In this document: positions 43,571 to 52,546 of the stretch, piece after piece
Layout of the letters: each line of letters begins with the position of its first letter
Position numbering within the stretch: position 1 is the first letter of the stretch
NCBI GenBank assembly: GCA_036362985.1
Contig: JAYGXS010000009.1
Span: forward strand, 23,721,446 to 23,785,445
Length of the DNA: 64,000 nucleotides
Origin: Ligula intestinalis
Taxonomy: Eukaryota > Platyhelminthes > Cestoda > Diphyllobothriidea > Diphyllobothriidae
Direction of reading: 5' to 3'
The notes under the pieces: model-generated
What the model saw: the letters and a program-made list of their open reading frames with translations, nothing else
Told to the model about the DNA's origin: nothing
Database searches by the model: none
Made by a program: the position numbers and the translations under genes

Positions 43571-44015
43571 GCAGTTATTCGTACACAGCTATTTGCAGCA
43601 TTAGTCGGATGCAGTCGCTATACCACTGCGTACCTATGACCATTAAGGGTTCACCCGTCATCGAAGATAATTGCCCTCTCCTGCGCTAGGTAAAAAATGG
43701 CATTGCGACGGCATCCTATGAATACTGCAACTCCCTGTGTACGCATTACCAACTTTTGATGTTGCGCCTGAACTGCCGCGCGAATAAAGGTTAGTGACCA
43801 CATCATCTTCTTCTAGTGACAGTCTCCGATGCCAATGTCCTTTGATATATATATTTGTATATCTACTATAGGTAATTTAGTAGGCGTAATTATTACTGCA
43901 CTCAAAACTCGGAAATCTTTAGCTTCTTGTGGGTAATTTTGGTTTATTTGTTTTCGTTGAGTTTTTAGTTTATTGTTCAGTTTGATGACTATCAATACCC
44001 TTCAAAAGTAAAGTA

Positions 44016-44080
44016 CAGTAGAAGTTCGGTTAACGAGTTAACTCCGTCCCAAAACCGAGATCAATCGATTGGAATGCGTT
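44016..44080 (+). repeat. Possible pogo-type terminal inverted repeat fragment
   Basis: TA is followed by CAGTAGAAGTTCGGTTAACG and ACCGAGATC. A related end, TA then CAGTGAAACCTCGGCTAACG, is at 26557. Neither has a matched opposite end, so they may be solitary ends. Confidence 0.35.
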
Positions 44081-44089
44081 TAATAGCAG

Positions 44090-45080
44090 AACGGCGGCAG
44101 TGGAAGTGGGGCAGTTTAAAGGGCGGTAACGCGTTGGCCATGAAAACGAAAGTTATACATGCCCACTGTCACCGTCCACGTGAACTGTGTTTTTTTTAGC
44201 ACTCATATGGACCGGTTTACACGCCAACTTAACCCGCCCAACTGCATCCATTGTGTTTACTAAGGTGAACATTACGTGTCGGACTTTATTTACTCTCCAT
44301 ATCCAAATCGTCTTCATTAAAGTCCGTAAACTTCTAGGTTATATTCGTCAAATGCGTTCTTATCACGCAACCCCCCCACCCCCCCTTAAGCCCTAACATG
44401 GCATTTTATAGATGTCCGCATCCCGCCCTTGCACCCGCATTCTCTACTGCTCTCCGGTTAGCTTGCCGGTATTGCTTAAAAAAAGACTTATTGACTTTTA
44501 AAAGTATCCTGCGAATACTCTCTTTGCCTGCCGGGGTTTCTTTTGATTTTTTAGCTCTAAGTATAATACAGAGACACTGCAACGGTTGCTCCTCCACACA
44601 CCACTGAATTAATAGCTACGAGGTCTTCCTGTACTATGTGCCGAAGCTTCTGACATATTTCCTGCAGTAAATCGGGATAGCAACACTTTTTACTCCCACT
44701 TCTGCCTCACGTTTAACTAGATGGAAATCCAGAAGCTGCGATTAGACCTGCCTCCGTAATAGATGTGGATTTTATATAAACCTTTAGATTCTTGTACATG
44801 TTGTTAATTTATCCCGTGGTCTCCGTGAATGACCCCCACTTCTTGCTGAAAATTCTGGATGCCAACTTCAAAATAAAGCGTATTTCTTTCGGCTATCCCT
44901 CGCTCAGAGGTAGTTAGGTCACACAAGCCTTCCTCGTTAGTATTCCCAGAGCTTTTAACATGCGAATGTGCTTGAAATTCCTTCATTCAGAGCTCTAATA
45001 TGCTCACAGCACATGTTTCTGGTGAAGGAAATCAATCTGTGATCAAGGTCAATCGACTGGACACCACACCAAAAGTAGAA
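44090..45080 (+). repeat. Dispersed repeat R5, copy 2 (split)
   Basis: 44090-44300 matches 43245-43440 and 44985-45065 (CAGCACATGTTTCTGGTG, GGTCAATCGACTGGACAC) matches 43490-43560. About 0.65 kb between the parts has no counterpart and may be an insert. Confidence 0.5.
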
Positions 45081-45163
45081 CGAATAACAATGTAGAGGGA
45101 ATGGGGCACTAAAAGCAACCCACGCCACCGTAGGAAGCGTCCGGCGAACAAAACGGAACAAAC

Positions 45164-45405
45164 CTTTGAAGACGACGACGGGGAAGCCTTCATGGCTGGA
45201 TTTTGAAGCAGCTGTGGTGGTGGCGGCGGCGGCGGTGGTGGCTCATTGATCCAGGCATCCAGATCCAAGCCCTCCGGTACTGGCACCTTGCGCTGCGCCT
45301 TGGCGGCTACGGGGTTCAGTTCGCCGGCAAAGAGGAGACAGAGTTCGGCTATGAGGGCGTGCAGGGCCGACAGGGTGTTTACCAGAACGTTGGGCGGTAA
45401 GGCAC
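45164..45405 (-). CDS. AP3D1: AP-3 delta exon E5 (end of trunk, start of hinge)
   Basis: The acceptor is a CT-dinucleotide run ending CTCAG and the donor is TCAAAG|GTTTGT. It starts by completing a Gly codon and ends in phase 0. It encodes LFAGELNPVAAKAQRKVPVP and EGLDLDAWINEPP, nearly identical to animal AP3D1 and diagnostic for the family, followed by a nine-proline run and a Ser-rich end. The acceptor pyrimidine tract is only about 15 nt; beyond it retroelement sequence starts (see the RTE at 45419). Confidence 0.97.
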
Positions 45406-45418
45406 CTGAGAGAGAGAG

Positions 45419-46060
45419 AGAAGTAGACAGCTTTAAATACCTCAGGGCGGGGCTGCTACTGAATGGGCAGAGCAAGAACGACATTGCCTCCCGCATCGAT
45501 ACTGACCGCTGTGTTTTCTCAACCCTTCGAAGGCGCCTATGGATCCAACGTGATTCGTGTATACCGTGCATCTATTTGGTCAATCCTCCTCTATGGATTT
45601 GAATGCTGGGCTTTGCGCGCTGAAGATGAGCGAAGACTGGAGAAATTTCACCATCGATGCCTGGGGACCATCCTACGAGTTAACTATACCGACTTCATCT
45701 CCAATGAGACAGTCCGCACCCGCTGCGATCGTAGCGCGAGAATATCTCAGGCCATTCAACAAAGGCGACTGAGGTGGTTTGGGCACGTTGTCCATCGTCC
45801 GTCTCATTAACCGCCTTCGATCCGATGCCACAGCCCACCTGGAGGCATCGAAGAGGAGGTTAACTGAAGAATTGGCTCGACACTGTCCGTCAAGATATGG
45901 AAACAGTTCTTGGAACTTCCACCTTCGGTGTCCATCACTGGGGAAGAGACTGGATGGAGCTTTCCAGATCCGCTGTTGACAATTGTTACGCGTAGATAGG
46001 TACCGTCTGTGGTCATTGAGGCTGGCTAGATCAGGCATGATCACAGCCGTAACAAGTAAA
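45419..46060 (+). mobile_element. RTE-like 3' fragment abutting an exon
   Basis: It begins with EVDSFKYLRAGLLLNGQSKN at about 45419 and continues through DIASRIDTDRCVFSTLRRRLW, a frameshift, YRASIWSILLYGFECWALRA, EDERRLEKFHHRCLGTILRV, RLRWFGHVVHRPSH, and ends with AAGTAAAAGCAAC after the LARSGMITAVTS region. It is antisense to AP-3 delta and starts about 12 bp beyond the acceptor AG of exon E5. Confidence 0.85.
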
Positions 46061-46069
46061 AGCAACTAA

Positions 46070-46240
46070 GTAAGGCTGGTCGAGCATCGGGGCGGCATTT
46101 TTAATGTTCAGAGCTTTGAAACTCGTATGGGAATTAATCGTCAGAGGTAACAGCAGCAACAAAAGAGGAACGGGGCAATTATAGGGGTGAAAACCAATAA
46201 ACTCTCAATGGCGCATGTCTGGAGGTAAATTCGCAGGGCT
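46070..46240 (-). repeat. PLE terminal-repeat-like fragment
   Basis: The minus strand reads CTGACGATTAATTCCCATAC, GAGTTTCAAAGCTCTG, then AACATTAAAAATG. The CTGACGA fits CUGANGA, but stem II and GAAA are not intact. The context resembles the repeat at 41095-41230. Confidence 0.4.
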
Positions 46241-46774
46241 CTGTAAGCCGGCCCCAAATCGATACACCGATCGATTAAGTTCCCATCAGAAGACCGTGCT
46301 TTAAGCAATACTCAGCTCGTATTATTCCCGGCATGGGCAAGTATCTTGGCGTGCGTCAATGACAGTTGAGTGGTTTACATTTCCTATAATCCCCCTCCCT
46401 TTTGTCACTGCCGCTATCTCTGTGACCATGAGCTCTTGTACGAGATTGAAAGTTCATAACAACAAACAAACTGCTCCCGTGCTTGAAGAGCCTTCTTATT
46501 TACTCGTGCAAATACACAGAACGCGAACCACTAGAGGTATTCGTTAAGTTTTCGGTCGCTGGTCCACTGCATGAAATATTAGAGACAATTCTGAAATTAA
46601 TTTCCGATTGAGGAGCACTTAGGTAGGTTTCCAATATCCTGGAGAACAATACCGGGATACTTCTGACGCGCCAGGATGCCAGTGCTTTGAACATTTTTAT
46701 TGGTAACCGCCTACAAAAACCATACGAGATAAAAATTAGCAACCAATGTAGTATACTTTTTTTAAGTAGAAGGA

Positions 46775-47300
46775 CATTACCGACACAGACGAGGGAGACT
46801 GGAATGGCCATTTCTGACTTATCAGCCGTCATCAGCTAGTCATACCCTACTCAAGTGTTGCCCCAGATGTTTGTGCCCCGCCCGAGTTTCGAGACCGCGA
46901 CCTCGTTAGTTAGAAGTTCAACGCTCTAACCACCGCGCCCCGGGCTCGCTGTGTGTCGGTTTTTGATCTTGCTGGGTATGATTAGCTAAAGACGGCTAAT
47001 AAGCCAGAAATGGCCATCCTGGCCTCCCTTGTCTTTTTCAGTAATGTCCTTCCGCCTATATCGCACCGTCAACGATATCTGAAATGCGTGTCTCCGACGA
47101 GATGAGGATGAGAAACACTGAACAACAGGACGCTGCATGAGACCTCACACCCCATAGGGCACCCGGAATCAATACAAGGAGAGCCAGTGGTGTCCCAGCC
47201 GAGCTTCGAACTCGCGACCTTTGTACTCAGAGCCAAATTCTCTAATCACTGAGCCACGAGCTCGTTATCTTGCCGGTTTTTGATCGGGAATATACAGTAA
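46775..47300. mobile_element. tRNA-like SINE hairpin and a further minus copy
   Basis: The minus copy at 46775-46960 (CGCGACCTCGTTAG, CAACGCTCTAACCACCG) is followed at once by an inverted tail at 46980-47050 (GGCTAATAAGCCAGAAATGGCC), so the unit is a near-hairpin. Another minus head is at 47200-47285 (GAACTCGCGACCTTTG, CTCTAATCACTGAGCC). They are related to the pairs at 29125 and 36640. Confidence 0.55.
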
Positions 47301-47569
47301 CAGATAGGCGTACACCATCAGTTATAGGACACGCTCGTTTGTCCATGGTGCCCTTGGAGCTCACACTCGAGTCTACGTCGCAAGGCGGCTAGTGATGACA
47401 AAGACAAATGGATAGGTAACGTCCTTCTGCCTATATCGTTAGCAGCCTTGCGGCATAGGCTCGAGTGTAAGCTCCAAAGGCACCTTCCTCGGCGTACGCC
47501 TATCAGCCACTTGTTTGAGTGGATTAAGATGCCTTTAGAAGGCCGGATACATTTTTTAAGGATGCATGC

Positions 47570-47700
47570 ACGAAAAAATATCGTCTGTCGTACTTATTTG
47601 GTGGCCAAATGTTTCTTAAAATGTTATACTTCGAGAAAGGATGGCTTTTGGGTTTTCAATTCCCGAGCAAGTTTGAGCCTAATCTGCCGTTTTATGTGCG
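47570..47700. repeat. Fragment related to the foldback family
   Basis: GTACTTATTTGGTGGCCAAATG and TAAAATGTTATACTTCGAG parallel 57990-58030 (GCTTATTTGGTGGCAAATTACG, CAAATGCTATACTGG). Confidence 0.4.
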
Positions 47701-47929
47701 TTTATGGCTTACAGGGTGTATACTCCCAGCTCAGAACAACGCATACTATCCTTTATGCCAGTAAGAATATATTTACAACAGAGGGCTACTTAAATGTTAC
47801 TTTCCACGTGGTTTAAGTAGTATGCTTCAGAAGGAGCACGAACAGATATGATGCTGTAAAGAAAATAAAGGCTCGATTACTGGGACAGCACTTGTATCTG
47901 TCGCGAAAACTGGGAGGGGAGGGGTAGCA

Positions 47930-48310
47930 TTCATGATGGGTTAACTCCACGCCTACGTAATCTCACGCCATCGTCACGGTGTGCGTCTTTGGCTGGGAAA
48001 TGGGCAAAGCAAACGAAGGGCCTGATAGCAGAATGGTATATCCACATGTCTACAGACTGAGTTGGCGTCAGATACCCAGGTCTTGAGTAGTTCTCGCCGC
48101 GTCTTATTAGTGCCTCGCGCAATCGTTCGGGTACCATCTAAGTTGAGGTTGTGGCCTTCCTCAAGGGCATGGGAAGCAATCACAGCAAGGTCAACCCTCA
48201 GCGCGTTGCGCTCCTCACTACAATAAGTATGAATAAGCATGAATTTATCACGGTGCGCTAAAAGCCCTGGCTTGGAGGGTTTGCCAACTGGTGGGATAAC
48301 TCGGGCCACC
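47930..48310 (-). mobile_element. Penelope-like element C-terminal fragment
   Basis: The minus frame encodes DLAVIASHALEEGHNLNLDG, RTIARGTNKTRRELLKTWVS, NSVCRHVDIPFCYQALR, the distal GIY-YIG and tail blocks of PLE proteins (HxLExGH, RELLxxW, NxxNRHIDxxxxYxALR). The catalytic GIY-YIG motifs and RT are absent. Confidence 0.75.
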
Positions 48311-48329
48311 TAACTTGCTGCTCCTCTAG

Positions 48330-48620
48330 TACGCGTGTATGTGTGCGTACGGGAGGAGAGGGAGGACTGAGAGTCAGGCTGCAACGGCTCCTTCTTAATG
48401 TTGCCTTTATGACGTTCCCGCACAGGCGGGAGCCTATCTAGCGAGTTGGCTGAGTCAAGTGTGCGCGTGTTGAGTGACTATCGCTCAGCCACCTACAGCC
48501 TCCCTTATCCCCGGTCTTATTGACTTTGTCTTTACATCGGAAACGCAGGTGGTAGCGGCGAGCGAGTGGGTGGATTCCCCGCGAGTCTGTTTTAACTCTT
48601 GTTTTCATCAGCGGTAGTTC
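48330..48620. repeat. Weak repeat next to mobile elements
   Basis: GGACTGAGAGTCAGGCTGC, AACGGCTCCTTCTTAATG resembles 62735-62775 (GGACTGGGAGTAAAGCTGC, ATGACTCCTTCCTAACG). No genes are seen. Confidence 0.35.
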
Positions 48621-49690
48621 ACTGCGTTGCTTCAGCTTAATGTGGCCTTCGTGCAGCTCTCCAAGCTTGCCTCAGTGTCTGCTTCGACTTGCTTCGTCGT
48701 TTGCTGAGGTTTGTTGGAGCATGCGGCTGCCCATCGTGTGTGTGTGTGTCGTAGACCATAGTTGGATCAGAAATCCCCGCCGAAATCCAAACTGGGAGTA
48801 GTTGGGAGACGGAGAAAAGCCGCGACCTCGACCGGCTTGAACCACAGGTCCGCGGGAGTGAGGTGGGTGCCTGGCCGAGAATTGCAGGCGAACAGATGAC
48901 GACAGTCATGTGGCGAGACGCAGCAGTCGGGACAGCAGTCAGGTATGGATGGGTCGAGCCGGTGTTAGTACTGGTGAAGAAGCATGCAGAAGCCACTGCG
49001 TAGCTGCGCCAGGGTACAGCGAGTGACCCTCGGGAGATTTCGTTCCGAGGCCGCAATCGGAGGTGGATAGCCACCCAAAAGGACCGGGGGACGATAACCT
49101 CGTTTCTCCTCGAGGAATCTCTGGTGGAGACGCTGGAAGCCTGTCTTGGTGGCAGAGCTATCAACAGGTAGATCCGCGAGAGATGAGGCAACAGCTTCCA
49201 TGTGGAGTGCTCGAATAGACGGCCGGACGTTGCGGCAGGGCTCGTGAGCGGTGCAACGGTGATGATTGGGATGGCCGGTTTGCGAACAACTCCACCAGAA
49301 CTGCTGGCTAAGGAGTGTTGTGATGGGCGACCGGTAGAACAGAAGCCTCCGCATGAAGATGATCTATAGGCGACATTTTACAGCGGAGGGCAGCGTTTTG
49401 GGTTGACTGGAGGCGGCGGAGGCGGCGGAGGCTGGAAGAGCTCACCGTAGGAGACTAGATTGATGCCGCATAAGTGAGGTGCGGCTTGGCCAGCGCCTTG
49501 AAAGCAGTTGACAAAGTCTCTTTCGCGCAGCCCCAGGATGTGCCTGCTAGAGCCTTGAGGACCTTGGTGCCGCGGCTTACTTTGCTTGCGGTCTCCCTGG
49601 CATGGTCTGCGAACGTGAAGAGCGGATCAAAACGCACACCAAGGAGTTTGGGCTTGCAGACGAGCGGTAAGGACGCCCTTTCCTCAGAGT
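48620..49690 (-). mobile_element. Jockey-like element 3' fragment, second copy
   Basis: On the minus strand it encodes FDPLFTFADHARETASKVS, ALRCKMSPIDHLHAEA, QFWWSCSQTGHPNHHRC, GFQRLHQRFLEEKRGY, and the Cys/His cluster CCPDCCVSPHDCRHLFAC. It is almost collinear with 23480-24440. Stops and small indels interrupt it, including one at the AASI stop (49455). Confidence 0.85.
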
Positions 49691-49769
49691 AAATAATATA
49701 AATTTATAGTACTGTGCACCCGTTGGCAGCATACTTGAATTACGCTGTAATCTCGCAGTGACTGATGGA

Positions 49770-50030
49770 GTTCGGCCCAAATATATGCATAAACATGACA
49801 TTTTAGTCTATGCCTATAGACTTTGAATACACTAATCTATACCGAGAACAGAAATTAATTTCTAAAGAGATTTAAAAAAACTGAACTTTCTAAAAACCGA
49901 TATATCAACCAGAAAGCAGACAGGGAAAGCTGCGGGACCCACTGATGAGCCGGACCTCCCGCAGCTGTGTCAAGCAGCGGCAGAATACCGGCGAAAAAGG
50001 TGTCTGGGCCTTTTAGCTAGTACCTAGGCT
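49770..50030 (+). repeat. Hammerhead-bearing repeat, copy 1
   Basis: A 255-260 bp unit (CCCAAATATATGCATAAACATG, ACAGAAATTAATTTCT, AACCGATATATCAACCAGAA) ends in GGGCCTTTTAGCTAGTACC. It is directly repeated at 50110-50370. The last part also matches the minus strand at about 63225-63300. Confidence 0.75.
49935..50011 (+). ncRNA. Candidate hammerhead ribozyme
   Basis: The core is CTGATGA (49942-49948). Stem II GCCGG/CCGGC (49949-49953 with 49988-49992) is perfect, then GAAA (49993-49996). The cleavage-type GTC is at 50002-50004. Stem I is GGACCCA (49935-49941) with TGGGCCT, four pairs plus two beyond one mismatch. Stem III is poorly formed (AAGGTGT). The 34-nt loop II is unusually long. No expression or cleavage data. 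Confidence 0.55.
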
Positions 50031-50109
50031 GTTAGTAATGTAAGTTGCAACATCATTTTATACTGTTAAAGTCTATTTGTCAGTAGGAAGTGAATAGTTC
50101 GAAGTGGTT

Positions 50110-50370
50110 GGCGGGTTTCAGCCCAAATATACACTTCCAATTTCAGTCTAAACCTACAGACCTTAAATAAACTGATGTATACCGCGAACAGAAATTAATT
50201 TCTCTGGAGATTGAAAAGTTGAATTTTCAAAACCGGCATATCAACAAGAAAACAAACAGTGAAAGCCAGGAGACTCATTGATGAGCCGGGCCCCTTGCAG
50301 CTGTGCCAAGCAGCAGCAGCAGAATACCGGCGAGACACGCATGTCTGTACCGTTTAACTAGTACCTGTAA
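50110..50370 (+). repeat. Hammerhead-bearing repeat, copy 2
   Basis: The same unit as copy 1, with TTGATGA (50278), GCCGG/CCGGC (50285-50289 with 50327-50331) and GAGAC in place of GAAAC. Stem III here can form ACA/TGT closing CGCA. The core changes suggest loss of activity. Confidence 0.7.
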
Positions 50371-50558
50371 GGTAAACTACGGTATCTGATTTGTTCAGCA
50401 CCAGTAGGCATTCGTCCGCAAGGTGATTCCCAGGGCTGCAGTAATGAAGTTAAAACACTATCGTGATTTCGAACGGAAGCAGGCGAGACATATCGGAGAG
50501 GGTGCGGGCGGAGAACACCAATTAAAGGCAGAAGGGGGCGGGGGGTACGAAGCCTGAC

Positions 50559-50847
50559 CTGACTCTGGAGCGTCGTTCGTGGCGTTGGCAGCGATGAGAG
50601 CAGTGGAGATGGCTACGTTCGAATCTCCTCCTCCTCCGGCAGGTGGTGGTTGTAGTCCTCCCTCATCACCAAGGGAAAGCAGGTCGAAGGCAGAAGACGC
50701 CGCCGCCGCCGCGGTGGTGGTGCTGTCGGCAGCAATGGCGTCCAGTAAAGGCTTCTCAGTTTCCCCAGAAGCAGGAGCACAGACCTGCATACGCAGTTTA
50801 CTTAGCCGCTTGGCCACCAGACGCAACAACTGGTGAATTGAGACGGC
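50559..50847 (-). CDS. AP3D1: AP-3 delta exon E4 (trunk end with Ala/Gly/Pro-rich insertion)
   Basis: The acceptor is TTTATTGTGCCTAG and the donor is GAGTCAG|GTCAGG. It starts in phase 0 and ends in phase 1. It encodes AVSIHQLLRLVAKRLSKLR, which follows DLEVQER from E3 exactly as in animal AP3D1 (ASCILQLVKHIQKLQ). About 70 residues follow (TTTAAAAASSAF, LQPPPAGGGG) that are absent from the animal consensus between this helix and the LFAGELNPVA block. Confidence 0.85.
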
Positions 50848-50879
50848 CTAGGCACAATAAAGAAGAATGAAATGCAGGG

Positions 50880-51230
50880 AGTGCCCAAGGTAAGGAGTGA
50901 GGGGTGTGGGATGGGGAATGCAACGAAACACCTAAAACTGAAACGACCACTCTACCTGGCACAGCAACAACTTCGTTGTGCCACCTAGGACGGTAAAAAG
51001 CAGCTGCATAAGTATAAGGGAAGCAGCAGCCGAGTTAGATAGCACACAAAAATTTTTTAGGCAAAAAGTCTGGGGAGAAATAGTCTCAAACTAACTGAAG
51101 CATGTTTTCCCGGAAGAAATTTGAACAACGCAAAGACGAAGAGGTTTGCAGAATTTAAGGACGTCATAGAAATGTGTGACCGCCTATTCCACTGCATACG
51201 TTCACGGCCTAGTAATAAGATAAAAGAAAC
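50880..51230. other. Intron sequence, nothing recognised
   Basis: No gene or repeat ends were found here. A G-rich run lies just downstream at about 51321. Confidence 0.4.
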
Positions 51231-52299
51231 TGTCAAATTAAGTATGGACCTAGAAGGCTGAAACTTGGTAGGTAAATTGAGCTGTTGAACTGTTGGTTTT
51301 AGATGCGGGTGCGCATGGTAGGGGGGGGGGGAAGGAAGGGGAACAGCTCAGGTAACAGTGGAAGTCTGCCAAGTACAGTCCTGCCAGTCCTACAAACAAC
51401 TTTCATGACAAAATTTAACTTGGTAGTTTAGCGTGTATCTGGACAGGTTATTTTGATCAACTGAGTGGATTTAATAATAAGAAGGGCTTTGGTTTGGAAA
51501 TCTGCCCTCTTATTAAAAGTTATTGGGGGAAGTAGGCTCTCATCTTTGCTAAATCAAGAGTAAGTGTTCATTAAAGAAATGCCCTATGCTATAAGGAAAG
51601 ACAGAGCCAAACTTTCTTCTAATATACATTGTGCTGTGGAAGAGTGACATAATTATTAAAAAAAGGGGGGAGTAATAATCCCTTCCAGAACTGGAAAATT
51701 TAGTGCGAAGTTGATCAGATTGAAGTGAAGCGAACTTTAAGGAATCGCATTTATTTTTAGAAATAAGCAGCGATAGAAGTTTTAAAAATTATATTTAGCT
51801 ATTCTGTGAAGTTTTCTTGCGAAAAGTGCAGTAACAAAAAGGTTTTTGGTAGAACATTTTCTATAACCGCGCAGCTGGCTGTGCGCGTAAACAAAGTCTC
51901 CATATGGTACCGCGAAGACAACCTATAGAAGGCCTTATTTAATGTAAGTCATGTAGAAATATACTTTTTTTGTAAACAATACGTTCCGATCAAGCGTTAT
52001 TTAGAAACAGAACAGACAGAAGTATAATAAGTACTTCAAAAATGGTCATATATATGGCCTGTTTTTTCGCATTCGCAGGCTTATTACGGATCGTGGAATT
52101 AATCCATTTATGCGGAAAATAATCCGCTACAAAGAGAAAGGTATGTTCTTTCATCTCCAGTCAAATTTAATCGTTTTTCTTCAGGTAAATTAAAGAAATT
52201 GTCAAAAGTCTCCAATTTCACTGTGGCATTGCCTTGGAAAAAGTTAATATACACAGAAGTGCGTCAGCCAAATATCCAATAAAGGTTCTGTTAAAATAG

Positions 52300-52545
52300 G
52301 CAGCCTATTATGGAAGGTTTTTTATTAATCTTAGGAATAACAATATGCGTGGTATGTAGCAGACATGTTGTAAGCTCGACAATGTGGTTTGCTGTTTTGA
52401 AGCATTTCCACATTTGACCTACATGGCCATCTTAATAGGAAATAATATCCAAAAGCTCGTTTTTCCGGTAAATGCTCTTTATGTATATCTTATTTTAAAG
52501 GTTTTGACGTAAACGTCGAACAGAAGCGCAATTTATCAACTTATC
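52300..52545 (+). repeat. Dispersed repeat R6, copy 2 (left half)
   Basis: GACAATGTGGTTTGCTGTTTT, CCACATTTGACCTACATGG, TATATCTTATTTTAAAGG match 19500-19615; the right half resumes at 54070 beyond a PLE. Confidence 0.65.
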
Positions 52546-52546
52546 A

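Larger units (their letters stand above)
42645..43790. repeat. Inverted pair of PLE terminal-repeat-like arms
   Basis: The left arm 42645-42785 (CATCAAAAGCTGGTAATTCG, CATAGGATGCCATCGCAATG) is the inverted counterpart of 43625-43770 (CATTGCGACGGCATCCTATG, CCAACTTTTGATG). The right arm ends in GAATAAAGGTTAGTGACC and TCTTCTTC, as in PLE terminal repeats. An RTE scrap (42885-43142, minus) and part of repeat R5 lie between the arms. Confidence 0.55.
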
